Shown piece after piece: positions 7,959-16,959 of a stretch of 64,000 bases of DNA. The notes under the pieces were generated by a model. It saw only the letters and a program-made list of their open reading frames with translations. It searched no databases and was not told the origin of the DNA. Position 1 is the stretch's first letter, and the number at the start of each line of letters is the position of its first letter. This stretch comes from Mycobacterium sp. (lineage in GTDB: Bacteria > Actinomycetota > Actinomycetes > Mycobacteriales > Mycobacteriaceae), in NCBI GenBank assembly GCA_016197405.1, contig JACPVR010000001.1, positions 1-64,000 on the forward strand. Direction: 5' to 3'. A program made the translations under genes and the position numbers.

Positions 7959-8888
7959 TCAGCGACCGAGGAATGCCCGGAGCTCCGCGACGAACTCCTG
8001 CGGCTTCTCCAGATGCGGCCAGTGGCCGGTACCCGCAATCTCCACGACGGATGCTGTAGGAACCAGCCTCAGGAACCTCTCCACATCTGATCGCGAGGAC
8101 AACGGGTCGCCGGGACCGCGGATTATTTTTGTCTGGCAGGAGATTTGGTCCAGACCTTGGTTGGGGTCCTCGGCGAACGTCGAAAAGAGCACGGGGAACG
8201 AGCCGCGGGCCCCGAGTGCAGACATCACTTGCATCATCACGTCCGGATCAAGACACTCCGGACGTTCCACGAAGGCGCCCAGCAGGAGCTTGAGAAGTTT
8301 GGGCGATGATGCGATCCGGCTCGCGATGAACCCGGGCACCGGCATACCGATCGTCATCAGTTCAGCTAGAAGTGTTGCCACCGAGAGCGGTTCGCGGAAC
8401 ACCGTTTGCGCCGGACGCCGCGGCAGTTCAGTCAGTGACAGTATCGGTCCACCGGTGATCACCAGCTTGTCGACAAGTCCTGGACTGCAGATGGCCAGAC
8501 GAGTACCGACGATCGAACCCATGGAGTGCCCCACCACGGTAACCTTGGCGACCCCGAGCTCGGCACATGTCGCTTCCACTGAGCGCGCCAGTCCGGTGAA
8601 ACTGGTATGCGCGCTGGAGTATTCGGAGTGACCGAAACCAGGAAGGTCCAATGCGACGACGCGGTGCGACCGCGCCATCTCCGGGATGATCTCGACAAAC
8701 CATCGCCAACTCGCCGAGATACCGTGCAGAAACAGCACTACCTCATCGCCACCGGCATGATTGTTGACGTCGACCAGATGCAGACGTTTCCCGTTGACCT
8801 TCAGATCGGAAGTCACCGTCTGCCAATCGAAGTCTTGCCAGCGACCGTATCGATCGGCGCGTCGGTCCCTGTCCTTGATGGGTGGCAC
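7959..8888 (-). CDS. Alpha/beta hydrolase
   Basis: A 309-residue alpha/beta-hydrolase-fold enzyme. The oxyanion segment FLHGISASW is near residue 55, the nucleophile elbow GHSMGS puts the catalytic Ser at 122, and GTGHWPHLEKP holds the catalytic His near 289. The family covers esterases, lactonases and C-C bond hydrolases such as HsaD. No signal peptide is seen. The start is a GTG at 8888 behind GAGGGAAG. Its promoter carries the same operator as the monooxygenase (8935-8957), so the two genes are probably co-regulated and may act in one degradative route. Confidence 0.82.
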   Translation of the reverse strand: MPPIKDRDRRADRYGRWQDFDWQTVTSDLKVNGKRLHLVDVNNHAGGDEVVLFLHGISASWRWFVEIIPEMARSHRVVALDLPGFGHSEYSSAHTSFTGLARSVEATCAELGVAKVTVVGHSMGSIVGTRLAICSPGLVDKLVITGGPILSLTELPRRPAQTVFREPLSVATLLAELMTIGMPVPGFIASRIASSPKLLKLLLGAFVERPECLDPDVMMQVMSALGARGSFPVLFSTFAEDPNQGLDQISCQTKIIRGPGDPLSSRSDVERFLRLVPTASVVEIAGTGHWPHLEKPQEFVAELRAFLGR

Positions 8889-8934
8889 TACCGCAACTTC
8901 CCTCGTACCCGGCTGTCTCCATGAACGTTACAGC

Positions 8935-8957
8935 TTCATTGACACCGGGTCAATGAA
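8935..8957. promoter_or_regulatory. Inverted-repeat operator, copy 2
   Basis: TTCATTGAC (8935-8943), five bases, GTCAATGAA (8949-8957). The half-sites and spacing are identical to the site at 6091-6113. It lies 46 bases before the GTG of the alpha/beta hydrolase and about 120 bases before the NmrA-like gene at 9075, in the gap between these divergent genes, so it could control either or both. Confidence 0.7.
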
Positions 8958-9074
8958 ATCGTAGCCTCAGTTGTGGCGCTTTCCATCGTGCGCGGAACTG
9001 GTCGCCACTACCGAGCCTGAGAGGTATCCGAAACACATGAACCAGGCAAGAATGCCGAATTGGGCTGACTGCCC

Positions 9075-10049
9075 ATGATTCTGGTAACCAGCGCCGGAGG
9101 CAGTGCCGGCCGGGCATTGGTGCGTGAGTTGCGCAGCCGCCAGCTGAATTCTCGGGCCTTCGTCAAGAACGACGAACAGGCACGTGCTGCGCGCAGCGAC
9201 GGAGCCACCGATGTCTTCATCGGCGACATCCAATCGGCACGGGACATCGACGCCGCCATGGTGGGTGTTCGCATCTTGTTCCACGCGACGCCGACGAGCA
9301 TCGTGCGTGAACTCTCGATGGCCGATGCACTGGTGGCGGCATGCCGCGCGAACGGTGTCAAACACATCGTGTACTTCTCGGTCATCCATCCCGAGATCAA
9401 AGAGATGTTCCACCATCAAGAAAAGCTGCGCGTCGAAGGGGTGTTCCAGCAGTCGGGGATCCCGACCACTTTCCTGCGAGCCTCCCACTTCATGCAGAAC
9501 TACCTGGACTTCTGGGAGTTTCTGTTGGCAGGCACCCTGCCGTATCCGTCTGCGCCGGAACGCGTCATGGGAGTCGTGGATGCCGAGGATGTCAGTCTGG
9601 TCGCCGCAAACGTCTTGACTGCTCCCGACGACCACCTCGACCGCATCTACGACCTGTCCACCCAGGAACTCAACCGCCATGAGATGGCCCGCATCTGGAG
9701 TACGGTCTTGGGCCACCGGGTGACGGCAGTTCGACTCCCCCCGGCCGCGCTACAAAACCCATTGCGCGCGACGGGCGCCGCCGTCGTCATCATGCGCCAC
9801 TCGCTGGCATCCACGGGATTGTCGGCTCTTCCCCACATCCTCGAAGGTTTCAAACAGTCATCCAACGCACGCGGAGTGCGCAACTGGTCGCAGGAATCCC
9901 GAGACTGCTACGAGCGCATGATGATGTACTACGACGCCAACGGCCTGCCCGCAGGCGACATGACCGTATTGCCGGCCTTGCTCGGCCGCCAGCCCACAAG
10001 CTACGAGGAATTCGCCCGGCGCGAAGCCGCTCGGCGGGGCATCCGGTGA
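9075..10049 (+). CDS. NmrA-like NAD(P)-binding protein (copy A)
   Basis: A 324-residue atypical SDR of the NmrA/HSCARG type. The N-terminal MILVTSAGGSAGRALVREL is the dinucleotide-binding segment, and there is no catalytic YxxxK. Such proteins act as redox sensors or NAD(P)H:quinone-type reductases. Its closest relative in the window is the gene at 10889-11869: the two share long identical blocks such as ELNRHEMARIWS, the VMGVVD/RMGVVD region and the C-terminal TSYEEFA/TSYEQFA. They face each other around a TetR gene. The operator at 8935-8957 is upstream. Confidence 0.8.
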   Translation: MILVTSAGGSAGRALVRELRSRQLNSRAFVKNDEQARAARSDGATDVFIGDIQSARDIDAAMVGVRILFHATPTSIVRELSMADALVAACRANGVKHIVYFSVIHPEIKEMFHHQEKLRVEGVFQQSGIPTTFLRASHFMQNYLDFWEFLLAGTLPYPSAPERVMGVVDAEDVSLVAANVLTAPDDHLDRIYDLSTQELNRHEMARIWSTVLGHRVTAVRLPPAALQNPLRATGAAVVIMRHSLASTGLSALPHILEGFKQSSNARGVRNWSQESRDCYERMMMYYDANGLPAGDMTVLPALLGRQPTSYEEFARREAARRGIR

Positions 10050-10107
10050 ACTGGCGTCACAGACCAGAACCATCGGCCAAGGCCCGAGCACACCTGAAGA
10101 TCTGAGG

Positions 10108-10779
10108 CTATTTGCGCGAACGTGGCCGGGTGTTCCCTTCGAAGGCGGCGATGGCGGCATCGACGTTCAAATCGGTATCGAGGGAATGCGCACCTCTGAG
10201 TGCTGAGACCGAAATCGTGACGAAACACTCCACCATCGTCGGGATGTCGAAACACTCGTCGTTGTTCAGCCAGTACACCGCCGCCTCGTCAATCGCAGCG
10301 ACCGCAGCACGGCCCATCATCGTCCAGGCCGGATTGGCGGGATCGACGCCGAGGATGGCGGCGAAACTTGCGAGCGCGCGCGATCGCGCAGACTGGAAGA
10401 TCTCCCACGCCTCGGGATCGGCGCTGCTTCTCCCCAACACACAGCGCAGGGCGAGCCCGCGATGTTCTGCCAGGTAGCTCAGATGCGCCGCGAACGCCTG
10501 CCGAACCAACTCAGCCGGCGGCAGTGCGGGGTCGACCAGAAATGCCGCCTCCATTTGCGTGGCAACCGCACGCATGGCAGCCAGGTAGATACCTCGCTTG
10601 TTGCCGAAATAATGAAACAACAGCCCGTGGGCAACCCCGGCACCCTTGGCGATGTCGGTCACCGCCACCTCGTCGTAGTGACGTTCCGCGAAAAGCTCGA
10701 TGGCGGTGTCGACGAGTCTCCGTCGCGTCTCGGCAGCTTGTTCGGCACGGGTCGTACCGGTGGTGCGCCGACTCGACAT
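10108..10779 (-). CDS. TetR-family regulator
   Basis: A 223-residue TetR-type repressor. The DNA-binding part is at about residues 15-65 (AAETRRRLVDTAIELFAERHYDEVAVTDIAKGAGVAHGLLFHYFGNKRGIY), and the rest is the helical ligand domain. The ATG at 10779 follows a GAGGGA ribosome site; an upstream in-frame start adds 25 residues of no family character. It lies between two paralogous NmrA-like genes: convergent with copy A (9075-10049), and downstream of copy B (10889-11869) on the same strand with 109 bases between. Control of one or both copies is likely. Confidence 0.85.
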   Translation of the reverse strand: MSSRRTTGTTRAEQAAETRRRLVDTAIELFAERHYDEVAVTDIAKGAGVAHGLLFHYFGNKRGIYLAAMRAVATQMEAAFLVDPALPPAELVRQAFAAHLSYLAEHRGLALRCVLGRSSADPEAWEIFQSARSRALASFAAILGVDPANPAWTMMGRAAVAAIDEAAVYWLNNDECFDIPTMVECFVTISVSALRGAHSLDTDLNVDAAIAAFEGNTRPRSRK

Positions 10780-10888
10780 CGTTGCCAATCCCTCGGTCGG
10801 TGGCAGTTCGGCTGCCGCTGTCTCTGGTAACGACAACCCTAACCGGAGAACCATTCACCAATCCGACATCGACACCCGATGAGGCGCG

Positions 10889-11869
10889 TCATCCAGCGGC
10901 GACCCCGTGTGCTGCCGCGACGCGTTGCGCGAATTGCTCGTAGCTGGTGGCCGGCCGCGGCAATATCTTCGGCAGGTCATCGAAATTGCCCGCGGGCAGC
11001 CCGTACACGTCGTAGTACTTCATCATCTGCACATAGGTGTCCTGAGCATCCGACGGCCAACTACGAAACCCACGTGCGTTCGGGGCGGCGCGGAGGCCAC
11101 GAACGATGGCGGGCAGGGAAAGCAGCTTGGTCGAAACCAGTGATCGCCCGATCGCAGCGCTGAAAGGTCCGACGGCCAGGAGAGGATTCGTCAACGACTC
11201 CGGTGGCAGCCGAACGGCGGTCATGGGGTGGCCGAGTACCCGGCTCCAGATTCGCGCCATCTCATGGCGATTGAGTTCGACGGTGGACAGGTCATATGTC
11301 TTGCCGATGTGGCCCTCGGGATTGGTCAACACATTGGCCGCCGCGGCAGCGATGTCCTCGACGTCGACCACGCCCATGCGACTATCCGGCGAGGTGGGAT
11401 ACGGCAGTAGGCCCGCGCCGAAGAAGTCCCAGAAGTCCAGCACGTTCTGCATGTAGTGCGAGGGACGGAGGACCGTCACGGGCAGACCGGACTCCCGTAG
11501 CATCCCCTCGGCCAGCAGCTTCTGACGATGGTGGGGAAGCTCTGCGATATCGGGGTGGATCACCGAGTGGAAGACGACGTGGTTCAGCTGTTCGGCCTTG
11601 GCCGCCGCGATCATCCTTTCGACCACGGGGAGTTCGTTGACGAGCTGCGTCGGAGCGGCGTGATAGATCTGCTTGACTCCGCGAAGCGCCGCTTCCAGGT
11701 CGCCGGGTTGGCGGAGGTCGCCGATGACGACCTCGGTGGCTCCGTCGGCTTTCGATCGCCGCGCTTGTTCTTCGTTCTTGACGAAGGCCCGCACGTCGCG
11801 TTCGTTGGCTACGAGATCTCGAACCAGCGGACGTCCTACTCCCCCTGCTGCGCTGGTAACCAGAATCAT
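10889..11869 (-). CDS. NmrA-like NAD(P)-binding protein (copy B)
   Basis: A 326-residue paralogue of the protein at 9075-10049, with the same N-terminal dinucleotide-binding strand-helix (MILVTSAAGGVGRPLV) and the same overall length. No SDR catalytic Tyr/Lys pair is visible. The shared blocks across the full length show that the two genes arose by duplication or by parallel acquisition of two family members. Copy B is followed on the same strand by the TetR gene at 10108-10779, and its ATG is 48 bases from the end of the SDR gene upstream, so it may be read together with that gene. Confidence 0.8.
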   Translation of the reverse strand: MILVTSAAGGVGRPLVRDLVANERDVRAFVKNEEQARRSKADGATEVVIGDLRQPGDLEAALRGVKQIYHAAPTQLVNELPVVERMIAAAKAEQLNHVVFHSVIHPDIAELPHHRQKLLAEGMLRESGLPVTVLRPSHYMQNVLDFWDFFGAGLLPYPTSPDSRMGVVDVEDIAAAAANVLTNPEGHIGKTYDLSTVELNRHEMARIWSRVLGHPMTAVRLPPESLTNPLLAVGPFSAAIGRSLVSTKLLSLPAIVRGLRAAPNARGFRSWPSDAQDTYVQMMKYYDVYGLPAGNFDDLPKILPRPATSYEQFAQRVAAAHGVAAG

Positions 11870-11917
11870 GGTCGGCTCCTATCGTGGGATATGAATGATG
11901 CTGAGTGATCGCTGATT

Positions 11918-12706
11918 TCAGGTATCGAGCGGCCGCAGCGAGCGCGCCAAGGCCGGCAGGAGCAGACGCCGCGGGATCAGTCTTGCCAGTGCCGCGGATA
12001 TCGAATTACCGACCCCCGAGACCACGGAGGGTGGAGTGCGGCGGCGATCGAGTGCCCTCAAGCCCGCCGCTGCGACCTCGTCGGCGGACTGCAGTCGGCC
12101 CACCACTGTGGCGGTTTCACCGATCACATCGAAGAACTCGGTGCGGGTGGGACCTGGAGCGAATGAGAAGACCTTGACGCCGTGCTGTTTCGCTTCATAC
12201 CAAAGGGATTGACTGAAGCTGAGCACGAAGGATTTCGACGCCGCATACACGGCCAGCGAAGGCACCGGTTGATATGCCGTGGTGCTGGAGACGTTCACGA
12301 TGGCTCCATGACGACGGCGAACCATTTCGGGCAGGAACGCATGACACAGGTCGACCACCGCTCCGACGTCGACCGCCAGCACCCGCGCAAAATCCTTGGC
12401 GTCACCTTCAAGAAAGGGCCCTTGAGTGGCGAAGCCCGCGTTGTTGATCAGGAGGTCGATTTCCCCGTCGACCAGCTCGCGCAGCCTGCTACCCGGCGCC
12501 GCCCCGGACAGGTCGAAGGCAATACGGGTGCATGAGATCCCGTACTTCGCCTCGAGCTGATCCGCGAGCGCGTCGAGTCGATCCTGCCTGCGGGCCACCA
12601 ACACGAGGTCACACCCCCGCGCTGCGAGTGCCGTAGCGAAGGCAGTTCCGATTCCCGAACTGGCGCCGGTGACCAACGCTCGCGAAGCGCGATATCGGTT
12701 TCTCAC
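11918..12706 (-). CDS. Short-chain dehydrogenase (DltE-like)
   Basis: A 262-residue SDR with VTGASSGIG near residue 12, NNAG near 88, a Ser at 140/141 and catalytic Tyr154/Lys158 in YAASK. The C-terminal part (FFDVIGETATVVGRLQSADEVAAAGLRALDRRRTPPSVVSG, then a basic hydrophobic tail) resembles the YqjQ/DltE branch of mycobacterial SDRs. The GTG at 12706 has a strong AGGAGG ribosome site; the open frame upstream adds 30 residues lacking family character. It is divergent from the TetR-type gene at 12825 and shares with it the palindromic promoter region at 12780-12796. Confidence 0.85.
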   Translation of the reverse strand: MRNRYRASRALVTGASSGIGTAFATALAARGCDLVLVARRQDRLDALADQLEAKYGISCTRIAFDLSGAAPGSRLRELVDGEIDLLINNAGFATQGPFLEGDAKDFARVLAVDVGAVVDLCHAFLPEMVRRRHGAIVNVSSTTAYQPVPSLAVYAASKSFVLSFSQSLWYEAKQHGVKVFSFAPGPTRTEFFDVIGETATVVGRLQSADEVAAAGLRALDRRRTPPSVVSGVGNSISAALARLIPRRLLLPALARSLRPLDT

Positions 12707-12779
12707 TGTTGCGCCCTCCTCGGATTTCTTGTCGCTCGAGCCAGTTCGATGGCGGTGCGAGGCCGCCACAATGCGACTA

Positions 12780-12796
12780 TTGCATACTGAATGCAA
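12780..12796. promoter_or_regulatory. Candidate operator TTGCAT-5-ATGCAA
   Basis: TTGCAT, five bases, ATGCAA, in the 118-base gap between the divergent SDR and TetR-type genes. Next to it lies a direct repeat of GCAATTA (12793 and 12802). The TetR protein at 12825 is the obvious candidate binder, controlling both itself and the SDR. Confidence 0.5.
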
Positions 12797-12824
12797 TTAA
12801 CGCAATTACGCGTACGATCGGCGG

Positions 12825-13544
12825 GTGAGCAAGAAGACGCACCGGAGCCAATCTGAGCGTCAAGCGGCCGTCGAGCGCGTACTGAGGGGTCAGCGAGCCT
12901 CGACTGTCGCGCGCGAATTGGGCGTGCACCCAGCCACGCTGTACCGGTGGGTCAACGACGCGTCCGGAGGTGCTACCGAGTCCACGCCAACCGATCTCCG
13001 CTTGATGCACGCCACGCAGGCGTTGTTGCAGGATCACGACTACGGCCAGATCACCGTGGAGGAAGTCGCCCGGGTGAGCGGTGTGGCACTTCGGACGGCC
13101 TTTCATCATTTCGACAACAAACGCGACCTCTTTCACGCGGCGATCGACAACGCGGCGACGGTGTTGATCAATGCCATGGGGCAGCGCTATCTGAGCGTGC
13201 AGTGGCCGGACGAGCCGTTACCGCAGCTGGGCCTGTTCCTGAGGCTCTCGGCCGAAGCCATCTACGCGACGCCGTCCGCGCACGTCTTGTTCCGCGACCT
13301 CGGGGTTCCGCGGTCGGACAGTTTCGCCCTACGTTGGCACGACACCTTCGAGGAAGCCGTAGCTCAGATACTCACCAGAGCCGCGCGAGCCGCAGCGATC
13401 GATCCCGATACCGACATCGCGGCCGCGGCCAAAGCGATCACGGGCGCGATGCGCGGAATTCACGCGGCGGTATTCGAAGGCTGCGACCCCGCACAGGCTC
13501 TGCGAATAATCGATCGACTCCACCTCACGGTGCTGCCGGGGTGA
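12825..13544 (+). CDS. TetR-family regulator with an extra N-terminal helix-turn-helix
   Basis: A 239-residue regulator of unusual build. Residues 8-45 (SERQAAVERVLRGQRASTVARELGVHPATLYRWVND) look like a transposase/homeodomain-type helix-turn-helix. Residues 60-105 (ITVEEVARVSGVALRTAFHHFDNKRDLFHAA) are a standard TetR DNA-binding segment, followed by a helical ligand domain. Two tandem DNA-binding units in a TetR protein are uncommon. The GTG at 12825 has little room for a ribosome site and may be a leaderless start. The palindrome and direct repeats just upstream are likely its target. It ends five bases before the convergent P450 gene. Confidence 0.8.
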   Translation: MSKKTHRSQSERQAAVERVLRGQRASTVARELGVHPATLYRWVNDASGGATESTPTDLRLMHATQALLQDHDYGQITVEEVARVSGVALRTAFHHFDNKRDLFHAAIDNAATVLINAMGQRYLSVQWPDEPLPQLGLFLRLSAEAIYATPSAHVLFRDLGVPRSDSFALRWHDTFEEAVAQILTRAARAAAIDPDTDIAAAAKAITGAMRGIHAAVFEGCDPAQALRIIDRLHLTVLPG

Positions 13545-13549
13545 GCGAT

Positions 13550-14878
13550 TCACAACGCAGCAACGGATGACACCCCTCGTTGGGGTCCACGAAGACTCAG
13601 GGGCAAGGTCGCCCATCCGCGCAGGACGCGGGTGCCACGCCGATTGCCCGCTCCCGATGCAGTCGCCGTCGGATTACGTTCGAAGAACGTCCGCAGACCC
13701 ACCTCGCCCTCGGCCCTGGCGAGCGCTGCTCCGAGGCAGAAATGCCTCCCGCCGGAGAAGGACAGATGACGCCCGGCGTTCTCGCGGGTGACGTCGAACC
13801 GGTGCGGGTCTTCGAACACCTTTGGGTCGCGATTGGCTCCGGCCAAGTACAACACGACCGCCTCGCCTGCCTGCACCGTCGTCCCCGCCACTTCGATGTC
13901 CCGCAATGCAAAACGTGCTGAAAGTTGAACGGGCGATTCGAGTCGAAGGATCTCCTCTACCGCGTTCGGCCAGCGTTGAGGTTCTTCGAGTAACAACGCG
14001 AGCTGCGCTGGGTTCTTCAGCAGAAGGTCGATGCCGTTGCCGAGCAGATTGACCGTCGTCTCGAAGCCAGCGGCCAACACCAGACCCGCGGTCGCGAGCA
14101 GCTCCGCGTCGTCGAGTCGGATCCCGTCGTCGCCTGCCTCGATGAGCTGGCTCAGCAGATCATCGCCGGGAGATTCGCGGAGCTGCCGAATGTGGTGGGT
14201 CAGCCAGGCGGTGAATCCCTCCAGACCGCTCTCGACGGCCAGATACTGCGACCATGACAGCCCGACATCGAGGCTGGGCGCAGCGAGTTCACCGAACTGC
14301 AGGATCCTCGAGCGGTCCCCCTCCGGCACGCCGAGGATGTCCCCTATGACCGTGATCGGCAGCTGCGAACAGTAGCGCTCCACGATGTCGACGACCCCAT
14401 CGCCATCGCCGAGAGTGTCGAGGAGTGCGGTCGCGGCCTGCTGCACCCGTTGCCGCAGCGCGGCAACGGCTCTGGGCGTGAAGACCGATGACACAGTTTT
14501 GCGGTACCGGGTGTGATCCGGCGGCTCCACCGTCAGCATCGACGGCGGCATCAGCGGATGCATGCGGTTCTTGGCCCGGGTGCGCTGTTCGATCCGGCGC
14601 AGCGGACTCGGCAGGTTCTTGCCGATGGCGGTCACCGTGAAGTCATCGGATCGCAGCAACTGGTGGGCGGTCTCGTGGTCCGCTGTCAGCCACGCCGCTC
14701 GGCCGCGGACCAGACTGCCGGCCGCGTGCAACTCGTCGGCGAACGAACCGGGGTCGGCGCGCACGGCCGGGTCCGCGATCAGCCTGGCCTGCGGATCGCC
14801 GCGACGCGCACCCAATGCCGCCGCACCACGGACCACGCCGTGCAAGGCGAACCAGTGCAGGCGCTGCCGGGCTGTCAC
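13550..14878 (-). CDS. Cytochrome P450, CYP140-like
   Basis: A 442-residue soluble P450. The I-helix oxygen-binding AGFETT, the K-helix EEILR and the haem loop FSGGRHFCLG (Cys381 the axial thiolate) are intact. The N-terminus (LHWFALHGVVRGAAALGARRGDPQARLIADP) recalls M. tuberculosis CYP140 (Rv1880c), from memory. It would need ferredoxin and a reductase, neither of which is nearby. The start is a GTG at 14878. The gene is divergent from the acyl-CoA synthetase/acyltransferase pair at 15049-17704, which suggests a joint role in lipid modification. The substrate is unknown. Confidence 0.9.
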   Translation of the reverse strand: MTARQRLHWFALHGVVRGAAALGARRGDPQARLIADPAVRADPGSFADELHAAGSLVRGRAAWLTADHETAHQLLRSDDFTVTAIGKNLPSPLRRIEQRTRAKNRMHPLMPPSMLTVEPPDHTRYRKTVSSVFTPRAVAALRQRVQQAATALLDTLGDGDGVVDIVERYCSQLPITVIGDILGVPEGDRSRILQFGELAAPSLDVGLSWSQYLAVESGLEGFTAWLTHHIRQLRESPGDDLLSQLIEAGDDGIRLDDAELLATAGLVLAAGFETTVNLLGNGIDLLLKNPAQLALLLEEPQRWPNAVEEILRLESPVQLSARFALRDIEVAGTTVQAGEAVVLYLAGANRDPKVFEDPHRFDVTRENAGRHLSFSGGRHFCLGAALARAEGEVGLRTFFERNPTATASGAGNRRGTRVLRGWATLPLSLRGPQRGVSSVAAL

Positions 14879-15048
14879 ATGAGCAAGCCTAAGGGGCTCG
14901 AAATCGATGCGATTGGATCAGAGTCCAACCCAAGGGTCATGTTTTGGAACTCACACCCTAGCCATGCACTGTTGTTGCGCATTGACTGCTCATGTCTTCG
15001 ACAAGCCCCACGAACCGACGGAGGCTACTACGTGGTCGTATTGGTCAG

Positions 15049-16959
15049 ATGCGCGTGAGCAAACTGCACACCGAAAATCAGCTGTGGCCGAGCTATGCCG
15101 GTCCTGGTGATCTTGCCGAAATCGAGGCGATACCACTGGAAATGCGTGGACTGCCCGATTCCACGTACGCGCTGCTTGAGCGGGCCGCCGCGCGCTGGCC
15201 CGAACGCACCGCCTTCCACGTCCTTGCCGACGCCGAGCACTGGGAGCAGCCCGTCTCGGTCAGTTTCGGTGACCTGCTCACCGATGTCCACCGGATCGCC
15301 AACGCACTGCGGCATCTGGGCGTGCGCCGCCAAGACGCCGTGGCACTGATCGCACCCAACTGCGCCGAACTCATCCCCGCCACCCTGGCAGCCCAACTCG
15401 CCGGCATCGCCGCGCCCATCAACAGCGCCCTGTCCCTGGAACACATCACCGAACTACTACGCCGATCCGGTGCGCGTGTCCTCATCGCCGCCAGCGCCGA
15501 ACTGGACCCCGCAGCCTTCGATATCGCCCGCCACCTCGCCCGCACCGACGCCGTCGACGCCGTGTTGTTGCTGGCGCCGACCGATCAGAGCATCCCGATC
15601 GCCGACCCGCTCGACATCGACGGCCATTGCGTTGTCCTTCTGCGCGACTACGCTGACTGCTTCGACGGACACCAGTTCGACGGCCAACCCCCCAACGCCT
15701 CCGATCTGGCCGCGCTCTTCCACACCGGCGGCACCACCGGCACCCCGAAGCTGGCCGCTCATACCCACGCCAACGAAGTCGCCGATGCCTGGATGATCGC
15801 CGCCAACACGACCCTCGACGAGGAATCGGTCATCTTCGCGGCGCTACCGCTGTTCCATGTCAATGCCCTGGTGGTCACCCTGCTGGCACCGATGTTCCGC
15901 GGGCAATCCGTGATCTGGGCCGGCCCGCTGGGCTACCGCGACCTCGCCCTCTACGGCAACTTCTGGAAGATCGTGCAGCGCTACCGAATCAGCGCGATGA
16001 GCGCGGTCCCCACCGTGTATTCCGTTCTGGCCCAATGCCCCCTCGATGCCGACATCTCCAGCCTGCAACACCCCCTGGTCGGCGCCTCGGCGTTACCACC
16101 ATCGGTACGCGACGCGTTCACCGCGCACACCGGACGACATCTGCTCGAAGGCTACGGACTCACCGAGGCAACATGCGCCAGCGTCCGCAGCTTCACCGAC
16201 GCCCCCCGACCCGGCGCAGTCGGCCAACGCCTGCCCTACCAGAACATCAAAGCCGTCCACATCAGCGAAGACGGCACCTGGCAGGACCTGCCCGCCGGCG
16301 AAGTCGGACACCTCGCCATCTCCGGCCCCTGCGTATTCCCGGGATACGTGGTGGGCCGCGACGACGACGGACTTGTCCTCGACGGGCTCGGCGCCCTCGC
16401 CGACGGCTGGCTCGACACCGGCGACCTGGCCCGCGTCGACGACGACGGCTTCGTCTACCTGACCGGCCGCGCAAAAGATCTCATCATCCGCGGCGGCCAC
16501 AACATCGACCCCGCCACCATCGAAGACGCCCTCCTGACACACCCCGCAGTCACCGGCGCCGCCGCAGTGGGACGCCCCGACGTGCACTCCGGGGAAGTTC
16601 CCGTCGCCTACGTCACCCTCACCTCACCGAATGCCGCGACCGCCGAAGAACTCCGCACCTGGGCCACCGACCGAGTCTCCGAACGCGCCGCCGCCCCCAA
16701 ACTCATCACCATCGTGGCCGACCTGCCACTCACCGCGATCGGAAAACCCCACAAAGTTCCACTGCGCGCCGACGCCGCCCGCGTGGCGGTAAGCGATGCA
16801 CTGGCCGACATACCCGGCGTGACACAAGTCCAAGCCGAATCCGACGGCGGCACACCCATCGTGACCGTCACCGTCGACACCCCAGCCGAAACCCACTCCA
16901 TCACAACGCTGCTCGACCAATTCACCATCGCCTGGCGGATCGCGCCTTCCGGTGACTGA
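15049..16959 (+). CDS. Acyl-CoA/AMP-forming synthetase (FadD-like)
   Basis: A 636-residue ANL-superfamily ligase that activates a carboxylic acid through an acyl-adenylate. The ATP loop is FHTGGTTGTPKL (near residue 225), the Y/F-G-T-E motif is EGYGLTEAT, the hinge is DTGDLARVDDDGFVYLTGRAKDLI, and the C-terminal Lys is in TAIGKPHK. An extra stretch of about 60 residues follows that Lys. The start is uncertain: ATG 15049 or GTG 15055, neither with a good ribosome site; an ATG at 14992 would add 19 basic residues. The acyltransferase gene overlaps its 3' end, so the activated acyl group may be passed to that enzyme. Confidence 0.85.
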   Translation: MRVSKLHTENQLWPSYAGPGDLAEIEAIPLEMRGLPDSTYALLERAAARWPERTAFHVLADAEHWEQPVSVSFGDLLTDVHRIANALRHLGVRRQDAVALIAPNCAELIPATLAAQLAGIAAPINSALSLEHITELLRRSGARVLIAASAELDPAAFDIARHLARTDAVDAVLLLAPTDQSIPIADPLDIDGHCVVLLRDYADCFDGHQFDGQPPNASDLAALFHTGGTTGTPKLAAHTHANEVADAWMIAANTTLDEESVIFAALPLFHVNALVVTLLAPMFRGQSVIWAGPLGYRDLALYGNFWKIVQRYRISAMSAVPTVYSVLAQCPLDADISSLQHPLVGASALPPSVRDAFTAHTGRHLLEGYGLTEATCASVRSFTDAPRPGAVGQRLPYQNIKAVHISEDGTWQDLPAGEVGHLAISGPCVFPGYVVGRDDDGLVLDGLGALADGWLDTGDLARVDDDGFVYLTGRAKDLIIRGGHNIDPATIEDALLTHPAVTGAAAVGRPDVHSGEVPVAYVTLTSPNAATAEELRTWATDRVSERAAAPKLITIVADLPLTAIGKPHKVPLRADAARVAVSDALADIPGVTQVQAESDGGTPIVTVTVDTPAETHSITTLLDQFTIAWRIAPSGD

